A DNA stretch of 64,000 nt from Azotobacter beijerinckii (lineage in GTDB: Bacteria > Pseudomonadota > Gammaproteobacteria > Pseudomonadales > Pseudomonadaceae), in NCBI RefSeq assembly GCF_900110885.1, contig NZ_FOFJ01000002.1, positions 124,001-188,000 of the forward strand, written 5' to 3'. How positions within the stretch are numbered: position 1 is the first letter of the stretch; each line of letters begins with the position of its first letter. The translations under genes were made by a program, and so were the position numbers. Positions 28,573 through 38,755 of this stretch are shown here, one piece after another. Below the pieces are notes generated by a model, which was not told where the DNA came from, ran no database searches, and saw only the letters and a program-made list of their open reading frames with translations.

Positions 28573-29409
28573 CTAGCACACCACCAGCACCGCCGCCGCC
28601 AGCAGCGCCCCGCCGGCCAGCAGTCCCAGCACCAGCCGGCTGGCGCCGGCCTTCGCCTCGGGCGGGCACGCGGCCACCGCCTGGGCAGCGACGTGCAGGG
28701 GGTTGGCGACGGGTGCGCGGTCGCTCGTCCTGGGTTTCTCCGGTCTGGGCAGGTCGACCGCAGCCATGAACAGCGTGGCGTCCTCGTCCTCGGCCTGCGG
28801 CACCTCGACCCTGGGGCCGATCACCAGCAGGGTCACCGAGCCCATGCGCACCTGGTCGCCGGGCTGCAGGACGGCGCTGTCGATCCGCTGGCGGTTGACG
28901 TAGACGCCGTTGGCCGAAGCCAGGTCCTTGATTTCCAGCACGTCGCCCTTGAGGAAGAACTCGCCGTGGCGGCGCGACAGCTCGGGATCGCCGAAGCACA
29001 GCTCGCACTTGGTCGAGCGGCCGAAGGTCATCGAGCCCTGGACATGGAACTTGCGGCCCTCGTGCTCGCCCTGGATCACCTGCAAAAACCAGCGCGGCGC
29101 GGCCTCCGCCCGCGGCTTGGCCTTGCTCGGGTCGAGCAGCAGCAGCTCCACCGGACCGACCCGCAGCAGGTCGTCGGCGCGCAGCTGGTAGTGGCTGGCG
29201 ATGCGCGCGTCGTTGACGAAGGTGCCGTTCTCGCTCTCGCAGTCATGGAGGTAGTAGAGGCCGTTCCGCTGGCGGATTTCCGCGTGGAAGTTGCTTATCC
29301 CGGAATCGTCGAGCACCAGGTGATTGCGACGGTCCCGGCCGATGGTGAAGCGTTCCTCGACCAACCAGATGGGCGCCTGACGACTGTCTTTGAAGTTCAG
29401 CTTGAGCAT
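28573..29409 (-). CDS. Tandem FHA-domain protein with C-terminal membrane helix
   Basis: A phosphothreonine-reading adaptor of 278 residues. Two FHA domains are visible, near 20-85 (GRDRRNHLVL, SNFHAEI, SENGTFVN) and 125-195 (GRSTKCEL, LSRRHGEF, SANGVYVN), each with the Arg, Ser-x-x-His and Asn positions that contact phosphothreonine. A hydrophobic C-terminal stretch from about 258 to the end should anchor it in the membrane with the FHA domains in the cytoplasm. It is the last of three genes with a Ser/Thr kinase and a PP2C phosphatase and is a natural target of that pair. No effector domain is present, so it probably assembles other proteins. Confidence 0.9.
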   Translation of the reverse strand: MLKLNFKDSRQAPIWLVEERFTIGRDRRNHLVLDDSGISNFHAEIRQRNGLYYLHDCESENGTFVNDARIASHYQLRADDLLRVGPVELLLLDPSKAKPRAEAAPRWFLQVIQGEHEGRKFHVQGSMTFGRSTKCELCFGDPELSRRHGEFFLKGDVLEIKDLASANGVYVNRQRIDSAVLQPGDQVRMGSVTLLVIGPRVEVPQAEDEDATLFMAAVDLPRPEKPRTSDRAPVANPLHVAAQAVAACPPEAKAGASRLVLGLLAGGALLAAAVLVVC

Positions 29410-29466
29410 ATGCGGTATGAGCCCTGTTCTCGTGACGCAGACTCGGTGGGGGGCGGCGACTGCCGG

Positions 29467-31194
<1,728 letters not shown>

Positions 31195-31210
31195 GGAATC
31201 GGGCGCCGGA

Positions 31211-32011
31211 TCAGTTCTTTGCGGGTTTCAACAGTTTGTCGAGGAAGCTGCGCGGCTTTTGCGCCGTGGCCTGCATCGGCGGCGGCGAGGCCAGCCCCAG
31301 CGCGATGCAGGTGATGTTGTCGCTGCCGCCCATGCGGTTGGCGGCCTCGACGAGCGCACCGACCAACGCGTCGAGGGTGGCGGCGCCGGCACACAATTGC
31401 AGGATCTGCGCATCGCCCAGCTCGCGGGTCAGGCCGTCGCTGCACAGCAGCAGCAGCTCGCCGTGGCCCAAGCGGCCCTGCACCAGCGCCACCTCGAGCG
31501 CCTCGCCGCTCTGGCCGAGGCAGCGAGTCACCATGTTGCGCAGGGGATGCCGGCTGGCCTCCTCGGCGCTCAGCCGGCCGGCGTCGATCATCGTCTGCAC
31601 CCAGCTGTGATCGTGGGTCAGTTGCTCGATGGAGCCGGTACCGATCCGGTAGGCGCGGCTGTCTCCGGCCCAGGCGAGCTGGAAATCCGCCCCGGAAAAA
31701 CGCACCGCGACCAGGGTGGTGCCCATGCCGCGCCGCCCCTCCTCGGCCTCGGCGGCGGCGAGGACGGCGGCATTGGCGGTCAGGACGGCGCTGTGCAGAC
31801 CCTCGCCGCGGGCGATCTGCCGGCGCAGGACATCCAGCGCCAGAGCGCTGGCCAGCTCGCCGCACCGATGGCCGCCCATACCGTCGGCCACCGCCCACAA
31901 ACGCAGCTGCGGACAGCACAGCAGCGCGTCTTCGTTGTGCCGACGCACCCGGCCCACGGCCGTGAGCGCCGCATATCCCAAAGCGGGATCGGAAGACCAA
32001 GTGATCGACAT
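31211..32011 (-). CDS. PP2C-type Ser/Thr phosphatase
   Basis: A 266-residue metal-dependent phosphatase that should reverse the neighbouring kinase. The PPM motifs are complete: RRHNEDALL, DGMGGH, GDSRAYR, CSDGLTREL and GGSDNIT supply the metal-binding Asp residues. The frame is open to 32062, but ATG 32011 begins the conserved domain, and the extra 17 residues are Pro/Ser-rich. No membrane segment is seen. It follows the TpsA gene after 239 bp and precedes the kinase gene by 16 bp. It resembles PppA of type VI clusters, but no type VI structural genes adjoin it here. Confidence 0.9.
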   Translation of the reverse strand: MSITWSSDPALGYAALTAVGRVRRHNEDALLCCPQLRLWAVADGMGGHRCGELASALALDVLRRQIARGEGLHSAVLTANAAVLAAAEAEEGRRGMGTTLVAVRFSGADFQLAWAGDSRAYRIGTGSIEQLTHDHSWVQTMIDAGRLSAEEASRHPLRNMVTRCLGQSGEALEVALVQGRLGHGELLLLCSDGLTRELGDAQILQLCAGAATLDALVGALVEAANRMGGSDNITCIALGLASPPPMQATAQKPRSFLDKLLKPAKN

Positions 32012-32250
32012 GACGGTGAAAAATCTCGGGGACGACGTTGGCGGGGGCGGCGACGGAGCCAATGGCTATTGGCCGGCAGCATACTCCGCTGCCACCGCCC
32101 CGGCAGCCGATTGCCGGACACGACGTCAGGAAGGTGAAAGGACGCACAGTTCGCGGGAACGGACGGGCGGATGGCGCAGCAGGGCCGGGTGGCGCGGCGC
32201 GACGAAGGCTGGTCGTTGCCGATCCAGCCTTGCGCCAACCAGGACGGTGC

Positions 32251-35200
32251 TCAGAAATCGGCGCAGCCGTTGCGCTTGTCTCCGGGCACGCAAGAGCCGA
32301 GCCTCGGCCGCGACTTGACCAGGGACCACTCGCGGGACAGCTCGTCGCCCTCCTCGACCCGCGACGGCGTGGTAATCCCCGGCGCCGGACACATGCTGGC
32401 GCTGGCCAGGTTGTGATCGTAGAGCCAGGTATCGGGACGGCGGCGCACCCAGTCCGGGCGTTGCACCACTTCCGGACTCAGGTAGTAGGTGAGCGTGCCG
32501 GGCACCGACGTCAGCAGGTACCCCTCGGCCGAGGTGAACGAGCCATTCAGGACATGGACGCCCGGAGGGCCGCCGCGCAATCCGTCGCTTTGCGGCGAAA
32601 CCTCGATGCCGTTGCCGGCGTCGTCCAGGACCAACCCATCGACCCCGAACAGCGGCCCCGGAAGCGTCCCCAGGGGCAGCGCGTAGGAGTTGAAGACGAT
32701 CCGGGCCGACGGCTGCTGCCGGTAGAGGAAATGGTTGTCGGCGGCGCTCGACGCCAAGGCAGCGGCGCTGACGCAGGCCCCGCCGTAGGCACAGCCGTAG
32801 AGATTCGGCGTCGGGCCGGAACCGGCGAGTCCGCCGCGAGTTTCGCCGATCCAGGTGTCCGCCCAGATCTGCCAGAAACTGCGGGCCGTCACCCCTTGTC
32901 CGCCCGGGTTCTGCAGGCGCCCGCCGGTCGCCAGCACCGCGCTGCCGGCAGTCGCCGCGACCGGAGCGTCGAGGGTCAGGTCGCCGAGCAGATTGCGCAC
33001 CAGCACGCTGCCCGCCACCACCCCGCTCACCCCGTCGACGGTGCCGATGCGCAGAGCATCCGCATTGACGAAAACGAACGCCCCCGCCGCGCGCCCGGCC
33101 AGGACATACGGCGCATTGGTCGGGTTTTCCAGCCGCACGCTGCCCGTTTCGCTGATCGCCAGCAGGCTGTCCGCCAGGATGTCGGCACCGACGATCTGAC
33201 TCAGATCGCCCTTCCCGACCTGCAGCAATACCTGGCTGGCCTTAACCCCGCTCCGCTCATCGATGACGCCCAGAACGATCCCCGTGGCATCCCGATAACT
33301 GAAGGTCGGCCCCGCCAACCCGACCAGCAGGCTCATCTCGTTGCCCGGATTTTCCAGCCGGACACTCCCGGTGCCGACCGCCACCAGGCGGCCCGCGACG
33401 ATATCGGCCCCAGGCTCCTGATCCAGATCGCCATTTCCGACCAGCAGCACCTGGCTGGCCTGGATTCCGCCCACCTCGTCGACGCTGCCGATGCGCAGAT
33501 CGTCCGCATTGGTGAAAACGAACGTCCCCGCCGCGCGCCCGGCCAAGGCATGCAGCGCATTGCGGGGATTGGCCAGCCACACGCTGCCCGTCTCGCTGCT
33601 GGCCAGCAGGCCGTCCGCAAGGATGTCGGCACCGAATTGCTGACTCAGGTCGCCCTTACCGGCCCGCAGCGATACCTGAGCGGCCCGGACGCCGCTGCCG
33701 AGGACGATGCCGGTGGCATCCCGGTAACTGAACGTCTGCCCGGCCTGCCCGGCCAGCAAGCCCGTTTCGTTGGTGGCATTGGCCAACAACACGCTGCCCG
33801 TTTCGCTGCTGGCCAGCAGGCTGTCCGAGTGGATATCGGCGCCGGCGCTCTGGCTCAAATCGCCCCTCCCGGCCCACAGCGACACTTGGGCGGCCCGGAC
33901 GCCGCTCACCCCATCGAAGCCACCAAGGACGATGCCGGTGGCATCCCGGTAACTGAAGGTCTGCCCAGCCAGCCCGACCAGCGAACCCGTCTCGTTGCCC
34001 GGATTGTCCAACAGCACGCCGCTGCTGCTGGTTGCCAGCAAACTACCCGCAGCGATATCGGCCCCGGCGTTCTGGCTCAGATCGCCCTTCCCGGCGCGCA
34101 GCGACACCTGGGCGGCCTGGACACCGCTCACGTCATCGATATTGTCGAGAACGATGCCGGTGGCATCCCGGTAACTGAAGGTCTGCCCAGCCAGCCCGGC
34201 CAGCGAGCCGGTTTCGTTGTCCGGATTGTCCAACAGCACACCGCTGCTGCTGGTCGCCAGCAAACTGCCCGCAGCGATATCGGCGCCGGCGTTCTGGCTC
34301 AGATCGCCCTTCCCGGCCCGCAGCGACACCTGGGTGGCCTGGACACCGCTCACGTCATCGATGTTGTCGAGAACGATGCCGGTGGCATCCCGGTAACTGA
34401 AGGTCTGCCTGGCCACCCCGGCCAGCGAACCTGTTTCGTTGGTGGCATTGGCCAGCAGCACGCTGCCCGTCTCGCTACTGGCCAACAGGTTATTCGTAGC
34501 GATATCGGCTCCGGGGCTTTGGCTCAGGTCGCCATTCCCGGCGCGCAGCGATACCTGAGCGGCCCGGACGCCGCTCACCCCATCGAAGCCACCAAGGACG
34601 ATGCCGGTGGCATCCCGATAACTGAACGTCTGTCCAGCCAGCCCGGCCAGCGAGCCCGTCTCGTTGCCCGGATTGTCCAGCCGGACACTGCCGCTGCCGG
34701 CTGCCAACAGGTTGTCCGAGAGAATGTTGGCATCGGGGTTCTGGCTCAGATCGCCATCTCCGCCCAGCAGCACCTGGCTGGCCTGGATTCCGCTCACTCC
34801 GTCTACGGTACCGATGCGCAGATCGTTCGCATTGACGAAAGCGAATGCCCTCGCCGCGCGCCCAGCCAGCAACCCAGTGTTATTGTCGGCATTGGCCAGC
34901 AGCACGCTGCCCGTCTCGCTACTGGCCAGCAGGTTATTCGTAGCGATATCGGCTCCGGGGCTCTGGCTCAGGTCGCCATTCCCGGCGCGCAGCGATACCT
35001 GAGCGGCCCGGACACCACTCACCTCATCGATGAGGCCACCGAGGACGATGCTGGTGGCATCCCGGTAACTGAACGTCTGTCCAGCCAGCCCGGCCAGCGA
35101 GCCGGTTTCGTTGGCGGCATTGCCCAGCAACACGCTGCCCGTCTCGCTGCTCGCCAGCAAACTATCCGCAAGAATGTCAGCACCGGCGTTCTGGCTCAGG

Positions 35201-38200
35201 TCGCCACTCCCGGCGCGCAGCGATACCTGGTCGCCCCGGACGCCGCTCACCCCGTCGACGCTGCCGAGAACGATGCCGGTGGCATCCCGATAACTGAAGC
35301 TCTGCCCGGCCACCCCGGCCAGCGAGCCCGTCTCGTTGTCCGGATTATCCAGCAGCACGCCGCTGCTGCTGGTCGCCAGCAAGCTGGCGGCTGCGAGGCT
35401 GGCCGGGCTGTCCTGGGTGAGGTTGCCGCCCTCGGCATTCAGGACCAGGGTGGTGCCGGCCTGGACGCCGGCCTGGCTGCGTTCGCCGCCCACCTCGCCG
35501 CTCATGGCGGTGAAGGTCAGTTCCGCCAGGCGCAGATCCCCGGTGGCATTGTGGAAACGGAAGGCGCCGGCTGCGCGGCCGGCCAGTGCGCCAACCCCGT
35601 TGGCCGCCGCCAGCTGGACCGAGTCGCTGCGCGAGCTGGCGACCAGTCGCGCAGCCGTCAACGGAGCACCGTCCTGCTGGGTGAGCGGCCCGTCGGCGAG
35701 CAGCGCCAGGCCGCCGCCCGGCAGGCTCAGCGGCGCGCTGAGGTCGATGGCGCCGCCGCTGCCTTCGGCCTGCAGGGTCAGCTCGCCCAGCGTGCTTTCG
35801 GCGAACGAGGGCGAGCCGACGACCACGATGCTCCCCGCCTGGCCATCGCTACCGAGCGCCAGACGGGGCGTCGCCGACAGCCGGTCGATCAGAGTCTGGT
35901 CGATCAGGAAATTGCTGACGGACAGGCCACCCTCCACCGGGTCTGCACCAATCTGGATCGGCGTCGCGAAATGGTCGGTCAGACTGCCGTCGGCCGCCAC
36001 GCCGCCGGGGCGCAGGTTGACCAGCGCGGCGCCGCCCAGTGCGCTGGCGGCGGCGACGTCGAGCGCCGGCTGCGCCGGATCGGCGGACGCCGCACGGATC
36101 AGCAGCTCGTTGCCGGCAAACACCGAGGCGCCGCTGTCGGCGAAGCGCAGCCCGGCGACGCTGCTTCCCTCGGCCGCCTCGCCGGCCAGGCTGACGTTGC
36201 CGGCGTCGGCGCGTACCTCGCCGCTGCCGATCTCGCCGAAACCGAACAGCAGTCCGGCGGAGGACGAACCGTCCGTCTCGCTCGCCGCTGCGACCCGGCC
36301 GCGCAGGTCGATGTCGCCCTGCCCGGCGACGAGGCTGCCGCCCGCCACCGCCAGCCCGATCCGGGCCGCCGGCGCCGCGTCCGCCTGCCCGGCCAGGCCG
36401 ATCAGGGTCAGATCGCCGCTGTCCGCGCCGACGTCGCTGCTGGCCAGGAGCAGACCGAACTGCCCGCTGCCCGTGCGCCCCCGGATCAGGGTGTCGCCGC
36501 TGCCCGAGCCGATCTGGCTGGCCGAAACGACCGCCCCGACGGTGCCGGCGGCCGTCGTGCCGTCCAGCTCGACCGTGCCGGCCGAGGTACTCAGGGTGCT
36601 CTGGAAGATCGCCAGGCCGAAGTCGCTGGCCTGCCCCTGGCCCGCGAGGCGGATGTTGCCGGCCTGCGAGAGAAGGCTGCTGCCGCTCACCTGCAGGCCG
36701 CCGTTGCCGCCCGGCAGCGCGGTGCCGTCGAACTCGATGGCGCCGCCGCGGGTGGCGATCTCGCTCTGCCCGACCAGTGCGCCGTACAGCCCGAAGCTGC
36801 CCGCCCCGGCGACGCTGCCCTGGACCAGGACCCGCCCGTCGGCGGCGTCGATCCGCGCGTTCTGCAGTTTCACCCCGGCATCGGGCGCATCCTCGCTGCT
36901 GAACGACACGTCGGCCCGCCCGCGCATGACCACCGCGCCACTGCCGCCGAGGGTCGCGTCGCGGGTGTCGATCTCCATCCCGTCGATGAGGATGCCGCTG
37001 CCGAAGGCGTTCGAGGCCGTGCCGTTGTCGGGGTCGCTCTGGCCGATGAAATGGACGCTGCCGCCCTGGGTCCGCAGGCGGGAAGCGACTTCGACGTTGC
37101 CGACGAAGCGGATGAAGCCCGCCTCGGGACGGAAGCCGTTGGCATTGGCGTTGAACACCAGGTTCAGCGGCGCGGCCGTCGAGGCGATGCTGAAGAAGCC
37201 GCCGCTGATCGACTGGTTGGCGTCGAAGCGCAGCTCGAGCGCGCCGCCGGTCGCCTCCTGGCGCAGGATCGACACCCCGTCGCCGATGACGATATCGCCG
37301 CCGATCTCCCCGGCAGCGGCCGGGCCGGTATGGATGCGCACGTTGCTGCCGGCATCCAGGGCGGCGCTGATGGCGCTGTCGAAGACGATCGAGTCGGCCA
37401 CGACCGGGTCGAACGGGCTGTCCAGGACCGGGTCGGAAGACTCGCCGGTATCGCAGCACGGCAGCACGGTGATGTTGAACGGATCGATCAGCCAGCTTCC
37501 CGCCGGCTGCCCCGGCGCGCCGGCCGTGCCCACCTGCACGCCGGTCAAATCCAGCGCCCGCGCCGAGGTTTCCACGAAGCCGCCGGCGCCCTGGCCGGCG
37601 CCGCGCGCCTGCAGGCTGCCGTGGGCGCGCAGGCTGTCGCCGCCCTGCAGATTCAGGGTGCCGCCCTTGCCGTTGTCGCGGGCATCGGCGTTCAGCCGCG
37701 ATCCCGCGGCCAGCGCCGCCGACCGGCTCGCCCTGACCTCGATCCGCCCGCCGCCCGCTCCGCCGCCGGCATCCACCTCGGCCCGCTCGTTCAGGTACAG
37801 GCCGCCGCCGCCGATCACCACCGTGCCGCCTTGCAGCCCCGGGCCGCCGCTGGCGTCCAGCCGGCCGGCGACCTCCGCCCGGTCGTCGGCGCCCACCCCG
37901 AGGACGATCTCCCCGGCACGCTGCTCCAGCGAACGCGCGCGCAGCACGCCCTGCTGGTTGACCACCAGCTGCGCCGCCGAGGCCGGGTCGGCGAGGATCG
38001 CCACCCGCCCGCCGTCGGCCTGGACCACGCCGCCGGCCGCGTTCTCCACCAGGGCCTGGCTGGCCGGCTTGTCGGCGTCGATGCGGAAGGTGGTCAGCCC
38101 GTCGCCCTCGAAATCCAGCGACAGCTGGCGCGCCGACACCAGTGCCGCGGTGCCGCCGTCGGCCTTGATCGTGCCCTCGTTGCGCACCACCGCGCCGAGC

Positions 38201-38742
38201 AGCGCCACCGTGCCCCCCGGCCCCGCCTGCAGCGCGCCGCGGTTGATCACCGCGGCCTGGTTGCCGTCGGCGCGGCTGAACTTCAGCCGGCCGGCGTTGA
38301 AGTCGTCGTCGGCGATGTCCAGGCTGGAGGCCACCAGACCGCCGGTGCTGACCTGTGCCCCGGAGCCGAACACCACGCCGTTGGGGTTGACCAGAAAGAC
38401 CCGGCCGTTGGCGGTGAGGCGCCCGGCGATCTCCGAGGGCAGGCCGCCCTGGACGCGGTTGAGCAGCATGCTGCTGCGCCCCGGCTGGCTGATGTTCACC
38501 GCGTTGTCCTGGCCGATGGAGAAGGAATTCCAGTTGACGATCGCCCGCTCGCTGTTCTGCTGCAGATTCAGCGCCCCCGGCGTGCCGAGGTCCTGGGTGA
38601 TCGAGCCGCTGACCGGCTTGAAACCGGTGGGCAGCTCGCCCGCTGCCGCCAGCGGCGCGGCCAGGCAGGCCAGCGCCAGGCGGGACAGGCAGCCGGCGCG
38701 CTGCAGGAAGGGCTGCAGGAAAGAACCGATGGGGGTATTCAT
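32251..38742 (-). CDS. TpsA: large filamentous-haemagglutinin-like secreted exoprotein
   Basis: The secreted partner of a two-partner secretion system, 2163 residues. A signal peptide ends near AAAG, and the TPS domain follows with NWNSFSIGQ and VFLVNPNGVVFG, the NPNG box needed for export through TpsB. The rest is a predicted beta-helix with many Gly/Asn/Ala turns. Residues from about 1090 to 1910 form about eleven repeats of 73-76 residues, listed separately. The tail carries several Cys (SMCPAPG, SCVPGDKRNGCADF), possibly a disulfide anchor like that of HMW1. No toxin, peptidase or pretoxin domain was recognised, so adhesin or surface fibre is more likely than contact-dependent toxin. TpsB lies 13 bp upstream. 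Confidence 0.92.
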   Translation of the reverse strand: MNTPIGSFLQPFLQRAGCLSRLALACLAAPLAAAGELPTGFKPVSGSITQDLGTPGALNLQQNSERAIVNWNSFSIGQDNAVNISQPGRSSMLLNRVQGGLPSEIAGRLTANGRVFLVNPNGVVFGSGAQVSTGGLVASSLDIADDDFNAGRLKFSRADGNQAAVINRGALQAGPGGTVALLGAVVRNEGTIKADGGTAALVSARQLSLDFEGDGLTTFRIDADKPASQALVENAAGGVVQADGGRVAILADPASAAQLVVNQQGVLRARSLEQRAGEIVLGVGADDRAEVAGRLDASGGPGLQGGTVVIGGGGLYLNERAEVDAGGGAGGGRIEVRASRSAALAAGSRLNADARDNGKGGTLNLQGGDSLRAHGSLQARGAGQGAGGFVETSARALDLTGVQVGTAGAPGQPAGSWLIDPFNITVLPCCDTGESSDPVLDSPFDPVVADSIVFDSAISAALDAGSNVRIHTGPAAAGEIGGDIVIGDGVSILRQEATGGALELRFDANQSISGGFFSIASTAAPLNLVFNANANGFRPEAGFIRFVGNVEVASRLRTQGGSVHFIGQSDPDNGTASNAFGSGILIDGMEIDTRDATLGGSGAVVMRGRADVSFSSEDAPDAGVKLQNARIDAADGRVLVQGSVAGAGSFGLYGALVGQSEIATRGGAIEFDGTALPGGNGGLQVSGSSLLSQAGNIRLAGQGQASDFGLAIFQSTLSTSAGTVELDGTTAAGTVGAVVSASQIGSGSGDTLIRGRTGSGQFGLLLASSDVGADSGDLTLIGLAGQADAAPAARIGLAVAGGSLVAGQGDIDLRGRVAAASETDGSSSAGLLFGFGEIGSGEVRADAGNVSLAGEAAEGSSVAGLRFADSGASVFAGNELLIRAASADPAQPALDVAAASALGGAALVNLRPGGVAADGSLTDHFATPIQIGADPVEGGLSVSNFLIDQTLIDRLSATPRLALGSDGQAGSIVVVGSPSFAESTLGELTLQAEGSGGAIDLSAPLSLPGGGLALLADGPLTQQDGAPLTAARLVASSRSDSVQLAAANGVGALAGRAAGAFRFHNATGDLRLAELTFTAMSGEVGGERSQAGVQAGTTLVLNAEGGNLTQDSPASLAAASLLATSSSGVLLDNPDNETGSLAGVAGQSFSYRDATGIVLGSVDGVSGVRGDQVSLRAGSGDLSQNAGADILADSLLASSETGSVLLGNAANETGSLAGLAGQTFSYRDATSIVLGGLIDEVSGVRAAQVSLRAGNGDLSQSPGADIATNNLLASSETGSVLLANADNNTGLLAGRAARAFAFVNANDLRIGTVDGVSGIQASQVLLGGDGDLSQNPDANILSDNLLAAGSGSVRLDNPGNETGSLAGLAGQTFSYRDATGIVLGGFDGVSGVRAAQVSLRAGNGDLSQSPGADIATNNLLASSETGSVLLANATNETGSLAGVARQTFSYRDATGIVLDNIDDVSGVQATQVSLRAGKGDLSQNAGADIAAGSLLATSSSGVLLDNPDNETGSLAGLAGQTFSYRDATGIVLDNIDDVSGVQAAQVSLRAGKGDLSQNAGADIAAGSLLATSSSGVLLDNPGNETGSLVGLAGQTFSYRDATGIVLGGFDGVSGVRAAQVSLWAGRGDLSQSAGADIHSDSLLASSETGSVLLANATNETGLLAGQAGQTFSYRDATGIVLGSGVRAAQVSLRAGKGDLSQQFGADILADGLLASSETGSVWLANPRNALHALAGRAAGTFVFTNADDLRIGSVDEVGGIQASQVLLVGNGDLDQEPGADIVAGRLVAVGTGSVRLENPGNEMSLLVGLAGPTFSYRDATGIVLGVIDERSGVKASQVLLQVGKGDLSQIVGADILADSLLAISETGSVRLENPTNAPYVLAGRAAGAFVFVNADALRIGTVDGVSGVVAGSVLVRNLLGDLTLDAPVAATAGSAVLATGGRLQNPGGQGVTARSFWQIWADTWIGETRGGLAGSGPTPNLYGCAYGGACVSAAALASSAADNHFLYRQQPSARIVFNSYALPLGTLPGPLFGVDGLVLDDAGNGIEVSPQSDGLRGGPPGVHVLNGSFTSAEGYLLTSVPGTLTYYLSPEVVQRPDWVRRRPDTWLYDHNLASASMCPAPGITTPSRVEEGDELSREWSLVKSRPRLGSCVPGDKRNGCADF
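33015..35475 (-). repeat. Tandem ~222-bp repeats inside TpsA
   Basis: About eleven consecutive units of 73-76 residues. Each opens like VRAAQVSLRAGNGDLSQ, then GADI..LLASSETGSVLLANP.NETG, then one of two alternative ends: AGQTFSYRDATGIVLG or AGRAAGAFVFVNADDLRIG. Units with the two endings are interspersed. Some neighbouring units are almost identical at DNA level, so copy number probably varies and assembly errors are possible. Confidence 0.88.
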
Positions 38743-38755
38743 CTCGCCACTCCTC

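Noticed and set aside
32060..32200. GCCAAT-GGCT-ATTGGC dyad and other repeats between TpsA and the PP2C gene
   Set aside because: The 6-bp arms are short enough to occur by chance and no promoter is evident nearby.
33015..35475. Considered as a CRISPR or mobile repeat array
   Set aside because: The repeats are in frame, 222 bp long and continuous with the TpsA coding sequence. There are no spacers or terminal inverted repeats.
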